Source: Leishmania infantum JPCM5 | Lineage: Eukaryota; Euglenozoa; Kinetoplastea; Trypanosomatida; Trypanosomatidae | NCBI RefSeq assembly: GCF_000002875.2 | Contig: NC_009412.2 | Coordinates: forward strand, 571,001-635,000 | DNA length: 64,000 bases | Reading direction: 5' to 3' | In this document: one piece after another, positions 30,801-39,089 of the stretch | Layout: each line of letters starts with the position of its first letter | Position numbering within the stretch: position 1 is the first letter of the stretch | The notes under the pieces: model-generated | Database searches by the model: none | What the model was told of the DNA's origin: nothing | Seen by the model: only the letters and a program-made list of their open reading frames with translations | Translations under genes and position numbers: made by a program

Positions 30801-31425
30801 CTGGCGGGCAGACGAGGTCTCGGCAAGGCAGACGAGTCTCGGCAAGGCAGACGAGTCTCGGCAAGGCAGACGAGTCTCGGCAAGGCAGACGAGTCTCGGC
30901 AAGGCAGACGAGCCCCGGCAAGGCAGACGAGCCCCGGCAAGGCAGACGAGCCCCGGCAAGGCAGACGAGTCTCGGCAAGGCAACGGAGGTGCCGAGGAGA
31001 GCCCTCCCCACCTGGCGGGCAGACGAGGTCTCGGCGAGGCAGAACACCGGAAAGCCGAAGATAGCCCCGCAAACCGTGTGTGTGCTTACAGGGAGCTCGC
31101 GGACGCCAGAGCGGAGAACCACCGGCGAACCCAACCGGCTACGACAGAGGCGCCCTGCAAAAGGCTCGTTTGGATAGCCTGGGAAAGCCGCATGGCGTTG
31201 AAGCGCACTGAAGCGGCCATCTTGGGCCTACTAAGCGCTACGCTACTGTATATGGTTTTAAGCGAAGTGAATGTTTTCCTTGCTTCAAGGCACGCGAATG
31301 ACAAGCCTAGCAGTGGGAAGCAACGCCGGGTACTGGACTACGGGCTAGGTCCGGATGAGGCACTAGCTACCGGCGCGTGGACTAGCACTCAGCCATCAGA
31401 GCACTATAGTATGGCAGGTGACTGA
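27808..31425 (+). CDS. Candidate repetitive protein encoded by the 19-bp array, with C-terminal TM
   Basis: A 1205-codon frame opens at an ATG (MLSTSVGRTASSIATRLRQR) and runs through the entire array. The protein is about 1.05 kb-codons of a degenerate 19-residue repeat, GKADESRQGRRVSARQTSL, arising because three 19-bp monomers (57 bp) make one amino-acid period. It is strongly basic, has no Trp in the clean repeats, and carries an RRxS kinase-type site in each. The unique tail (about 130 residues) has one hydrophobic helix (AAILGLLSATLLYMVLSEV) and a short end. All other frames of the array are open too, so openness is not evidence of coding. The + strand fits the gene cluster. The tail's third positions are unbiased, unlike its neighbours. 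An internal ATG at 31192 could alternatively start a 77-aa protein. Confidence 0.3.
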   Translation: MLSTSVGRTASSIATRLRQRTRGPGKATEVPRRALPTWRADEVSARQTSPGKADEPRQGRRAPARQTSLGKADESRQGRRAPARQTSPGKADEPRQGRRAPARQTRSRQGKGAPAVQRSPSKPARGPARQRRCRGEPSPPGGQTRSRQGRRAPARQTRSRQGKQVSARQTSPGKADESRQGKGAPAVQRSPSKPARGPARQTSLGKADEPRQGRRVSARQTSLGKAKERRQCRGAPASQRGARQGNGGAEESPPHLAGRRGLGKADEPRQGRRVSARQRSAGSAEEPQQASEGPGKADESRQGRRAPARQTSLGKADEVSARQTSLGKADEPRQGRRVSARQTSLGKADEPRQGRRVSARQTSLGKAKERRQCRGAPASQRGARQGNGGAEESPPHLAGRRAPARQTSLGKADESRQGKGAPAVQRSPGKPARGPARQRRCRGEPSPPGGQTRSRQGRRVSARQTSLGKADESRQGKGAPAVQRSPSKPARGPARQRRCRGEPSPPGGQTRSRQGRRAPARQTRSRQGRRVSARQTSPGKADESRQGRRVSARQTSPGKADESRQGRRVSARQRSAGSAEEPRQGRRVSARQTSLGKADESRQGTRAPARQTSLGKADESRQGKGAPAVQRSTSKPARGPARQRRCRGEPSPPGGQTRSRQGRRVSARQTSLGKADESRQGRRVSARQTSLGKADEPRQGRRGLGKAKERRQCRGAPASQRGARQGNGGAEESPPHLAGRRGLGKADESRQGTRAPARQTSPGKADESRQGTRAPARQTSPGKAHEPRQGRRVSARQTSLGKADESRQGTRAPARQTSLGKADESRQGTRVPARQTSLGKADESRQGTRAPARQTSLGKADESRQGRRVSARQTSLGKAHEPRQGKGAPAVQRSTSKPARGPARQRRCRGEPSPPGGQTRSRQGRRVSARQTSLGKADESRQGRRVSARHTSPGKADESRQGRRVSARQRSAGSAEEHQQASEGPGKATEVPRRALPTWRADEVSARQTSLGKADESRQGRRVSARQTSLGKADEPRQGRRAPARQTSPGKADESRQGNGGAEESPPHLAGRRGLGEAEHRKAEDSPANRVCAYRELADARAENHRRTQPATTEAPCKRLVWIAWESRMALKRTEAAILGLLSATLLYMVLSEVNVFLASRHANDKPSSGKQRRVLDYGLGPDEALATGAWTSTQPSEHYSMAGD
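27873..31043. repeat. Tandem array of 19-20 bp units with higher-order structure
   Basis: About 3.2 kb built from GGCAAGGCAGACGAGTCTC (19 bp). Variants include ...GAGCCCC, ...GAGTCCC, a CACACGAG form, and a 20-bp form ending GAGGTCTC. At intervals, runs of this monomer are broken by a block of diverged monomers (GGCAAGGCAAAGGAGCGCC, GGCAGTGCAGAGGAGCCCC, AGCAAGCCAGCGAGGGGCCC, GGCAAGGCAACGGAGGTGCC, and a GAGAGCCCTCCCCACCT segment). I count 11 occurrences of the CCTCCCCACCTGGCGGGCAG block, spaced irregularly from about 150 to 550 bp. Neither strand of the monomer contains a stop trinucleotide in any phase. Confidence 0.95.
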
Positions 31426-32921
31426 GGCAGCAGAAAGGATCGCTTGTGTCGGAAGCAACAGCATCTCACCTCCCAAAAAAGAGTGGACTGGTGGGAAGCG
31501 CACAACCCTCCACGTGAAAAGGGCGCTGAAAGAGCTGGATTGGACGTTTTTGGACGGTAGTTGCGGAATGTCGTGAACGAAGTCGGCGACTCCTGAGGCA
31601 ATTGATGGAAAATGGTGGATCCGGCCGACTGTAGCGTTCGCTGTGGGCCTGCCAACTTATGCCTTCTCTAATGTCTTCATCCACATACCCTTATCCTCCC
31701 TCGCTGTTTTCCCCCATCTCTCTCCCTCCGTTTCACTGGCGCACACCTCATCTAACAGCAACGCAAGCGGTGAGGGCGCTGCTCTCACTGCCTAGCACAC
31801 TCGGAGAAAAGAAAGACATACAGCGGGGCGGAAGAAAAGCGAGAGCAGCGTTGTCTCTGTCGCGCATGCTTACCGTGCTCGCTCACAGACACAAAAAAAG
31901 CGCGGAGCAGCAGCTCTTTCTTTGATCCTCGTTGGAAAACGGCTAGTTGGGCCCCGTTTTTGCTGGCCCCTTTGTACGTGTGTGTGCCTCGTACTCCTCG
32001 GACGTGGGCGCGTAAGCCCGCATTGCCCTGGCAGAACTTTCAATTTTCCCCTCCTCCCATTCTTGCTTCTCTGATCTCTGTTCTCCGTCACACTCCGTCT
32101 TTTCCCTCGATTCCTGTCTCATCCCCGCTGCCGGAAGAGAAGGAAAAAAAGAAACGAAGAAAAGTTCCTTCTCATCACAGACTCACTCGCACGCCCTGTT
32201 CTCTTCATTTGTTTTCCTTTCGCTTGCGTACGTCGTTCTCCGTAGTTTCCCCTCGTTGTTGCCCCCCCCCTCACGTTTGTGTGTCTTTCCTTCTCTCTGC
32301 CGCTCTTGTTTCTCATCTCGCGCGCTCCTCCGTTTTTCCGCCCCCTTCGGCTCCCTCTCTCTGTGGGTGCGTGTGTCTTCTCCGCTTTCCCTCTTTTTCC
32401 TTGTTTCTTACTCTTGTTCGTTGGTCTCTCCCCTCCCCCCTCCTCCTGCATGCGCGTGCTGCCTTCGTCACAGGTGTTTTGTTGTGTTCGCGTTGCTTTA
32501 CCCTTCGCTTCCATTTTGTTCCCTCCCCCTCCCCGCACTCCAGACACACACACACACACTTCTGTATCTCTTTTTTCTTTCCTCTTCTTGTGTTTCTCCT
32601 CTGTTGTTGCTTCGCCAGCCTTTAGCTCACGCAGCTCTCTCCCCCCTCTGCCCCCTCCCCTCCTCGTGCGCCCTCCCTCTTCCGGCGTCTTCGACCGTGT
32701 CTTCGCTCAACTTCGAGTCACCTGTGTGGTCGCTGGAGCAGCTCGACCCTATTTTCATCTCTCCCCCCTCTCCTCTCTCTTCGGTGTGTGATCGCGTGCC
32801 GCAGTGACGCGTGTGGTCCCCCCTTGTCACGTCTCCACAAGTCTCTCTCGCGCGTGCGCTTCGTCTGTCGGGGGCATCATTAACTATCCCTTGACGGACG
32901 TCGCCAAGGCGCGCGCGGCGG
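31426..32921. other. Spacer: atypical segment, then very pyrimidine-rich leader region
   Basis: From the array end to about 31660 the sequence is balanced in composition and lacks the pyrimidine and GT runs typical of this chromosome. From about 31690 to 32860 it is extremely C/T-rich, with a CA run near 32543-32558. This is the likely splice region of the gene at 32922 (candidate AG at 32803-32804). Confidence 0.5.
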
Positions 32922-33452
32922 ATGGAGCCTACGCAGCCTCAATCCAGCGCCGACAGCCGCGCGTCGGAAGAGCAGCCGCAGTGGCTTTTTCCCGACGCTG
33001 ACCCAAGCGCGGTGTCGGCGCAACCATTCGTGTGCGACCCCTACGGCGGCGTGCCGCGTAGGGAGGACTATGATCCGTGCAACACGGCGCAGCCGCCGCC
33101 GCCGCGGACACATGATCACGATATGCAAGCCACTTTTCGCTCCTTCCGCGGCGTTGTGCTCAGCACGCAATCCTGGGGTGTTCAGTGGACGGAGGCGACG
33201 GACACGAGTGTCAAGCGCTGGGTGCAACGAGCCTTGAAGGTGGACGACGTGGAGGATCCGTCTTCGTCATCGCCCTGGGCGCCGTCCTCGCCTCGGGCCG
33301 CGTCATCTGGCCGCCCCAGCAACGACGACTCGGCGTGCGAGTACCGAGAGTGTTCACCACGTGGGGCAACCACGACAGCGCCGCCGCAAAGAGACTCCCA
33401 AACGTTGCAGCGGCGCCAGCACCCACACCCGGCTCGGGGGAAAGGCGCCTGA
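32922..33452 (+). CDS. Hypothetical protein, 176 aa; last gene of the + cluster
   Basis: This is a hydrophilic, Pro/Ser-rich, disordered protein. A somewhat ordered centre includes DDYDPCN-like acidic residues and FRSFRGVVLSTQSWGVQW, then WVQRALKVDDVEDP, followed by a Ser/Pro-rich, basic C-terminus (RRQHPHPARGKGA). It starts at an ATG downstream of a strong CT-rich leader and has GC-rich third positions through most of its length. No domain, signal or membrane segment is seen. It is the last + strand gene before the convergent strand switch, a position where genes are often short and poorly conserved. Confidence 0.6.
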   Translation: MEPTQPQSSADSRASEEQPQWLFPDADPSAVSAQPFVCDPYGGVPRREDYDPCNTAQPPPPRTHDHDMQATFRSFRGVVLSTQSWGVQWTEATDTSVKRWVQRALKVDDVEDPSSSSPWAPSSPRAASSGRPSNDDSACEYRECSPRGATTTAPPQRDSQTLQRRQHPHPARGKGA

Positions 33453-35036
33453 AGCGCGCAGTGGCGGTGGCGCAGACCAAAGCGCGCCGTCACCCACCAC
33501 CACCACCGCCACCCCCTATTTCCTTCCGTGTCTCCATTACCACGTCAAGTCAACGTGAACCTGTCTTCGTCGTTGTCGTCTTGTATCGTTTTTTTTTTGT
33601 ATTATGATCCGCTTCTTGTATGGTCGTGGGCGCTCCCGTTCCTCTGCATGGGCACGTGCACTTTCCTCAAATACAGAATCGCTGCTTGCTCTCGCTGCTG
33701 TTGGAGCCAAACACCACTTCTACTTTTTGCAATTGTGTGTCTGTGTGTCTGTGTGTGTGTCATGCGAAGTCGTGCAAGCCCTCCCTTGGTTGCGGGTAGC
33801 CAAGTGTTTCCGTTCAAGCAGCAGGGAAGCCCTGAAGTGTCCGCTCGCCTCAGGACATGCTGGGTGTTGTACTCGAGTTGCTGTTTGCGGCATGTAGCTT
33901 AACGGTTGTTGAGCATCTCAGAACGTAATATGCTGTGGTTGCTTGCGTCTTTGCGGGCGTATGTGCCCTGTGTACGCATGTGAATGTGTTGTACGGGCAG
34001 AGGCAGATCCGACTCGTCCTACCACTTTTTCTTTGGCTTGCCCACTCATCCACTTCACACACACACACAAACACACATCCTCTGCGCTGGCGTGGGGCGA
34101 GAGAGTGGGACGGGGAGGGGGGGCATCACGTGAGCGGTGGGGAGTTGTCTCCCTGTTGGTGAGGATGCTTCCATCATCACCACCCCTGTGCGAAGCAAGA
34201 TGTGTCGCACAGACGCGCACGCACGGGCACGCGCTCGTTGATGTTAGTACTTGTGTCTCCTCTTCACATTACCTCCCCACCCACACCCCACATCTTCATT
34301 TTGGTTTTTGTTGCTTCTCACTTGATCACGGCGTCGCCCGGACGCCCGGGTGGAGGAAGGGAAGGGCTTATCACAGCCGACGGTCGGCTATTCATCCTCG
34401 AAAAGAAAGAAAAATAATAATAACGGAGCACAGATTAAGATGGAAATCTCTTGTGCGCCTGTGATAGACGCGCGGCATCAGACGCGAGAGAGGACTAGCG
34501 CATAAAGGGCGTGTCACAGCTTGTAACGTAGGTGTGCATGGTTAGATATGTGGCACCTCTCTCTCCCGCTTGTTGTTGGCGAGCGAGAGAGAAATTGGAA
34601 TGCATGTACCATGTTTAGAGTGACCCGCACACATCCTCGAGGTGCAGTACGGCAGACGAATCAAAACACATCCGCAATACTGGAAGGGGGAGGAGGCGGG
34701 ATGCGCGCTGCCATGTGCAGCGCAGTGATGCGAAATGGGGCAGGAGTCGTGAGAGTAACGAAAGGCAGGCCTGCCACCCTTTCATGGTGTGGTGGCATGC
34801 TCGGCAGTGTCGTTTCGCTTTGGTTGCCTCTTCGCCTTCCTTGCGGTCCGCCCAATAACCTCCAGCTGGGGGGGGGGAGGAGGGGTCACGTACCGATCTT
34901 CTTCCGCACAGCCTGCCGTGTCACCAAGTGCGATGATGTATCCGCCTGCCAGTCCTCGCTTCCTACCCTTCCCTTCGCTGCCTTTGTCTTTTTGTGTGAT
35001 CCGCAAGGACAGACACACGCACACACGCACGCATGG
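33453..35036. other. Convergent strand-switch region, no gene seen
   Basis: This gap separates + strand genes on the left from - strand genes on the right, so two polycistronic units converge here. CT- and GT-rich sequence on the + strand gives way to A/G-rich sequence from about 34390 (AAAGAAAGAAAAATAATAATAA). I looked for tRNA-type internal boxes and saw none convincing. In Leishmania such regions are transcription-termination zones marked by base J; the mark itself cannot be seen in sequence. Confidence 0.7.
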
Positions 35037-36284
35037 TTACGCATTGAGCCGATTCAAGAATTCGGAAAAGCGAAGCTTCTCCGCCTGCAGATTTCGGCGT
35101 ACCTTCCCGTCAGCAGACGAGGTCCTCGTCTTGCTCACCACCACCTCCACAAAGGCTGGGCCGTCGCACTGACGCAGCTCAGCCAAAGCAGCGACAAGGT
35201 CGCCAAGCTCAATCACGGGTTCCTCGCGCACGGCGAAGTACCCGCAGGCCTTGGCCACGCCCGTCAGCGAGGCATCAAAGGCCGCCGTCATCTGGCCGCC
35301 CTCCATCGAGTAGCAGCCGTCGTTAACCACAATATGCTTGAAGTTCTGCAGCAGTCCGGCACCGGTGGTGACGTCCTTCATCGCTTTGAGGCCACCGTTC
35401 GTCGCCATCGCGTTGAGGTGCACAAGGGCCGCCCCGTCGCCCTCGATGCAGACAACCTGTAGCGACGGCCGCGACAAGGCAATACCCGTCGCCACGCCTG
35501 TCGCATGGCCCGGCGAGTCTGCCAGCAGAAGATCCTGCGCGGCTGTGTCGCCGGAAACCGTCGCCCGCGCACGGCGCAGAGACTCCTGCACGCTCCCGCA
35601 GCTGCACACAAACGCGTCCGTTGCATTGAACTGGCGACACACTTGATTGGCGACTGCGTCATGGTCAAGTGGCGCCGTGGGAAGCGCGTCCGCCTCTGGG
35701 CGTCGCTGCATGTATGGCGCGATTGTTCCAGGCTCCAGCAGCACCGCGAACGGTGTCTTCTCGGAGTCCAAGTGGTGGTACGCCTTGTCCATTGTCACGT
35801 CCCAGTTCATTGCAACATCGAGGCTGTTGCCCATGATCGCGTACGGGATGCCGACGGCGGCCAAGCAGTGTTCCGTCAGTCGACCCTGTGCAACCAGCCC
35901 CGGCTTCGCCTGCTCGTCCGCGGTGTCGAGCTTGCCGCGCCAGCTAATGAGCATCAAGCATGGCATGCGGTAGGCATCCTGATTGAAAAGGGTCAGCAAG
36001 GGGTTCATTGAGTCCCCAATCCCGCTGTTCTGCATGAACACACATGGGACGCGCAGGGTGGACAGGTAGTAGCCGGCCGCCATCGCCACGGCGTTGCCGC
36101 AGTTGGTCGCCATCACGTACTCGCCCGCTGCCGTGTTATCGGCCAGGTACGAGGTGAGGGGACACAAGTAGTAGTCTGGCATCCCAAAGAAGGCGCTGGT
36201 GCCGTGTTCCTTGAGGGACCGGACCAGGTACTCGGGCGAGAGCTGTTTGTTGCCCTCCAGAGCGCGGCGGCAGCAGCGCAGCAT
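35037..36284 (-). CDS. Phosphonopyruvate decarboxylase-like ThDP enzyme
   Basis: This 415-aa protein is related to phosphonopyruvate and sulfopyruvate decarboxylases. The N-terminal Pyr domain begins at LSPEYLVRSLKEHGTSAFFG and includes NCGNAVAMAAGYYLS and MQNSGIGDSMNPL, both typical of PPDC. The C-terminal PP domain has the ThDP/Mg motif with GDGAALVHLNAMATNGGL and then IVVNDGCYSMEGGQ; about ten extra residues (around KDVTTGAGLL) lie between the GDG and Asn parts compared with bacterial enzymes as I recall them. The expected reaction is decarboxylation of phosphonopyruvate to phosphonoacetaldehyde, a step toward 2-aminoethylphosphonate, but a related 2-oxoacid could be the substrate. The GTG-initiated extension to 36350 is dropped because a good splice acceptor (36343-36344) lies inside it. 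Confidence 0.88.
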   Translation of the reverse strand: MLRCCRRALEGNKQLSPEYLVRSLKEHGTSAFFGMPDYYLCPLTSYLADNTAAGEYVMATNCGNAVAMAAGYYLSTLRVPCVFMQNSGIGDSMNPLLTLFNQDAYRMPCLMLISWRGKLDTADEQAKPGLVAQGRLTEHCLAAVGIPYAIMGNSLDVAMNWDVTMDKAYHHLDSEKTPFAVLLEPGTIAPYMQRRPEADALPTAPLDHDAVANQVCRQFNATDAFVCSCGSVQESLRRARATVSGDTAAQDLLLADSPGHATGVATGIALSRPSLQVVCIEGDGAALVHLNAMATNGGLKAMKDVTTGAGLLQNFKHIVVNDGCYSMEGGQMTAAFDASLTGVAKACGYFAVREEPVIELGDLVAALAELRQCDGPAFVEVVVSKTRTSSADGKVRRNLQAEKLRFSEFLNRLNA

Positions 36285-37217
36285 GGGAAGGGGACAGAGG
36301 GAAACGAAAGGTGATGAGGATGCGTGGGTCGCAAAGCCCGCGCTGAGCACAGTGCGTGGGGGATAACGAAGAGAAGGCTAAAGTCGCGGAGGAAACGGAG
36401 AGGGGCAACGAGGAGCTTCTCGAGGTACAGCGAGCAGGAAACTTGGGACACCCATGCACACCGGTCACCGCGTGATACGGAGACGCTGAGGCAGTGCAAG
36501 GCCAAAGAAGAACGGGCACGCACGATGCAGAACGCAAAGGAAAAGAAGCAAGCACGTAGCGCAGCCAACGCAAGGGGCTCTGTGGTGGCGTGCAATGTGG
36601 TGGGAGGTTTCGGGCGCGCGACCGTCTTCGTCATGTTCGCCAGAGGCGGGACGGACTCTCTTCACTAGACGGTCCTCCCGCGGGAGAATCCAACCGGTCG
36701 AAGGCACGGCGTCTCTGTCGCTGAAACGCCAGGTTGACGAGACGCGGCGGAGCATGTGAGGGGCGAAAGAAGGCAGAAACGAGATGGAGAGCCGTTCGGG
36801 GAGTGCGAGTGGGAAAAGCAAGGGAAAGCGATTGCATAAAAAGAGCAAAGAGGCGTGGGGGTGGGCCGATGCAGAAAAAGCAACGCGCGCCCTCTATGGG
36901 GCAGCGGACCCCCCTCCTCCCATCGCGCCGCCTCCACACGTTGTTCCACACTGTCGACGGCCGTATAACCGTTTTGTCCTCAATGTCGGCCAAAGGCGCG
37001 TGAGTGGCATATCAACTCAGTGGGATATCAGTGAGAAAAAGGGCATGGAAGCGAAGAGTTTTGCTTTTCTTGTTGTTCGATCGGCAGCCTCTCGCCCTCT
37101 CGCACACACACACTCGCCCCTTTCACTGGAGGGCTGGTGAACCCACGTGAAAACAACGTCGAGAAGCGAAAGCGCACGGGAGAGGCGCGCACGTGCCGAT
37201 GACGACCACACCAGCAG
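36285..37217. other. Intergenic region, no gene seen
   Basis: On the + strand it is purine-rich, which is pyrimidine-rich on the transcribed - strand. Small - strand ORFs here start with TTG or CTG and are rejected. Confidence 0.45.
36343..36380 (-). promoter_or_regulatory. Candidate spliced-leader acceptor for the decarboxylase-like gene
   Basis: Read on the - strand, CCTTCTCTTCGTTATCCCCC leads through a short segment to AG (complement of 36343-36344), 59 nt before the ATG at 36284. This favours that ATG over the upstream GTG. Confidence 0.5.
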
Positions 37218-37776
37218 CCGTCGCACGGCGACGAGAACGTCTTTTCTCTTTTTTTTTTCATTTTAACGCGTTCGTTCTCTGCCGCACAGCATGAGCTGAA
37301 TGCCACTCTACACCCCAGGCCCGTCACAGGCCACCCATCACGTGGCGTGAAGCAGCGGTAGACGCGCGTTACAGCGATGCGCCGACTCGTCCATCTGAGC
37401 ACGGCTCCTGTCTCCCCACCTACCCACCCCCGCTCCGCAGGCAGCCTCGCAGCCGCTCCCGTTGCGCCGAGCGACACACGCTCGAGCCACGCTGACACTC
37501 TGCCGAGCATACCCATGGTGCAAACATCTCCACTGTTGCCGGTGGCTCTCACGCAGCGCCATCCAGGACCTGACCGCCGGCATCCGTAGCGATACATCAC
37601 ACTGGCCTCCCCGTGTCGCAGGCGCTGGACCCTGTCGGGGCCAGGTGCGGTGGCTCGGCATTGGCAGGGATAGGGGGACGGCGGCGGCTCGGCTTCTCCA
37701 CAGAGAGTGCGGGGTGCACAGGGCCCTGACACATACCACGCCGGGGTGTTCCCCGCGTCATTAGGGGGCGCCTTTC
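37218..37776 (-). mobile_element. SIDER-like retroposon copy C, in the kelch gene's 3' UTR
   Basis: Equal in length to 26672-27230 and nearly identical to it. Differences noticed are one C/T change in the CCCACCCACC segment (near 37422) and one A/G change (near 37449). It is in sense orientation within the - strand cluster and starts only 32 bp beyond the stop codon of the kelch protein gene, so it almost certainly lies in that mRNA's 3' UTR. This is where SIDER2-type elements are known to lower mRNA stability. Confidence 0.68.
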
Positions 37777-37808
37777 GCCTTGACTCTGGAGAAAAAGAGG
37801 GATCACTC

Positions 37809-39089
37809 TCACCCCCCTCCGGCGCTGCCGATAGACACGGTGAGGAGAAACGCGGACGGTGTCTGGGGGTGACGGCACTGGCCAGCCAGCAGCAGCAGGC
37901 CCTTCTCTGTGTTCACCACAGTCGGTGTGTAGCGCCAGTGAGGTAGCTTCCCACTCACCACTGCCGGTGTCGCACAGCGCGCGCGAGCCTCCATTGTGTT
38001 TGCCTGAAGGTGGCAGCAGACGAGCTTGACGGCGTCATTGCCCTCGGATATGTTCTTGCCACCCAGAAAAGCAGCGCACACGTACGTCGCGCTGTCAGAT
38101 AGCCGCAGCGCGAACACACCGCCGGCATGGCCGTTCGACGGTGGCAAGACGCGTTGCGGGACATCAGCGCGCCACTCCTCTTCCCCGGGTGTACCATCAT
38201 CGGGTTGTGGAGGCACCACCACCGACCACGCCTCCGTGGCGAGGTCAAACCTCCACACGTCGGAAAAGCTGCGCAGGTCACCATTCACGAAATGCGCGCC
38301 GCCGTAGAGTACAAACGTTGTCGGTGCCACAAACAGCAGACTCAGCGACAGCAGCCGCGGCGCCGGAGACGGCAGTGACGAAGGTGAGGCGAGGACTCGC
38401 CACACTCCCGCTTGCACGTCGCACACGTACAGGTCGCTGGACTGCTCCTGGGTGTCCGTTTCGCCTCCAAAGATGTAGAGGCGACCAGCGTGTCCGCCAG
38501 CACCGTGCCGCACACGTGCCTCGGGCGGGGTGCCGATGCAGTGCACCTCGTCCACCTGCACCATCACAGGCGTTGCGTCTGCGTCGACATGCAAGGCGAC
38601 GGCGTACAGTGTGTTGCGTCGGTTCATGTCAGAGCCAAGCCCGCCAAACAGGTAGGCGACAGGGGCTGCAGTAGTGCAGACGCAGGACGATGCCGAAGCA
38701 GCGGTCGCTGTGGCTGGCGTCGCGTCAACGCCAACCGCCGACACCACCGTGGTCAGTGTGGCACCGTCACACTCGAGCGCGTCCACAGGCGGCAGTCGCA
38801 CCCACTGAAGCGCAGGCAGGAGGGCGGTGCGTGCCACCAGCGGGGTCGCAGAAACGCTCCCATTGGAGTAGCCACCGCACACGAGCACCCACGACTCGCG
38901 CGGCGATGCCGCGGACACGTCGATGGGCATTGTCGGGTACACGACTGCGGAGCAGTGCCCCTCGCGCCGGTTCAGAAGGTCGATAGGGTCATCATCGTCA
39001 TCGTCTTCGCTGCTGGATGGCGGGTGAAGAACGAGATTAGCAGCGTCCAGCAGAGGGCACTCCACCCACCGCATCTGTAGTGACTCCAT
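37809..39089 (-). CDS. Kelch-repeat protein, 426 aa
   Basis: The protein contains several kelch-type blades. Each has hydrophobic residues leading to a GG pair and then a spaced aromatic/W: for example WVLVCGGYSNGS, VAYLFGGLGSDMNRRNTLYAV, RLYIFGGETDTQEQSSDLYVCDVQAGVWRV, and FVLYGGAHFVNGDLRSFSDVWRFDLATEAWSVV. The spacing suggests a beta-propeller of about five to six blades filling nearly the whole protein, preceded by an acidic stretch (SSSEDDDDDDP). There is no BTB, F-box or catalytic domain, signal or TM segment. Kelch propellers bind other proteins; the partner is not evident. A SIDER-like element directly follows the stop codon and may regulate the mRNA. Confidence 0.85.
   Translation of the reverse strand: MESLQMRWVECPLLDAANLVLHPPSSSEDDDDDDPIDLLNRREGHCSAVVYPTMPIDVSAASPRESWVLVCGGYSNGSVSATPLVARTALLPALQWVRLPPVDALECDGATLTTVVSAVGVDATPATATAASASSCVCTTAAPVAYLFGGLGSDMNRRNTLYAVALHVDADATPVMVQVDEVHCIGTPPEARVRHGAGGHAGRLYIFGGETDTQEQSSDLYVCDVQAGVWRVLASPSSLPSPAPRLLSLSLLFVAPTTFVLYGGAHFVNGDLRSFSDVWRFDLATEAWSVVVPPQPDDGTPGEEEWRADVPQRVLPPSNGHAGGVFALRLSDSATYVCAAFLGGKNISEGNDAVKLVCCHLQANTMEARARCATPAVVSGKLPHWRYTPTVVNTEKGLLLLAGQCRHPQTPSAFLLTVSIGSAGGG

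Noticed and set aside
27873..31043. CRISPR array
   Set aside because: Repeats are contiguous 19-20 bp units with no unique spacers, in a eukaryotic chromosome.
27687..31134. Three - strand ORFs over the 19-bp array (Cys-rich LPCRDSSALPRLVCLAETR-type repeats)
   Set aside because: They are open only because the monomer lacks stops on both strands. The array lies in the + strand cluster and the frames have no separate support.
36631..36993. Small - strand ORFs between the decarboxylase and SIDER copy C
   Set aside because: Start codon is TTG, composition is unlike neighbouring genes, and they overlap the probable leader region.
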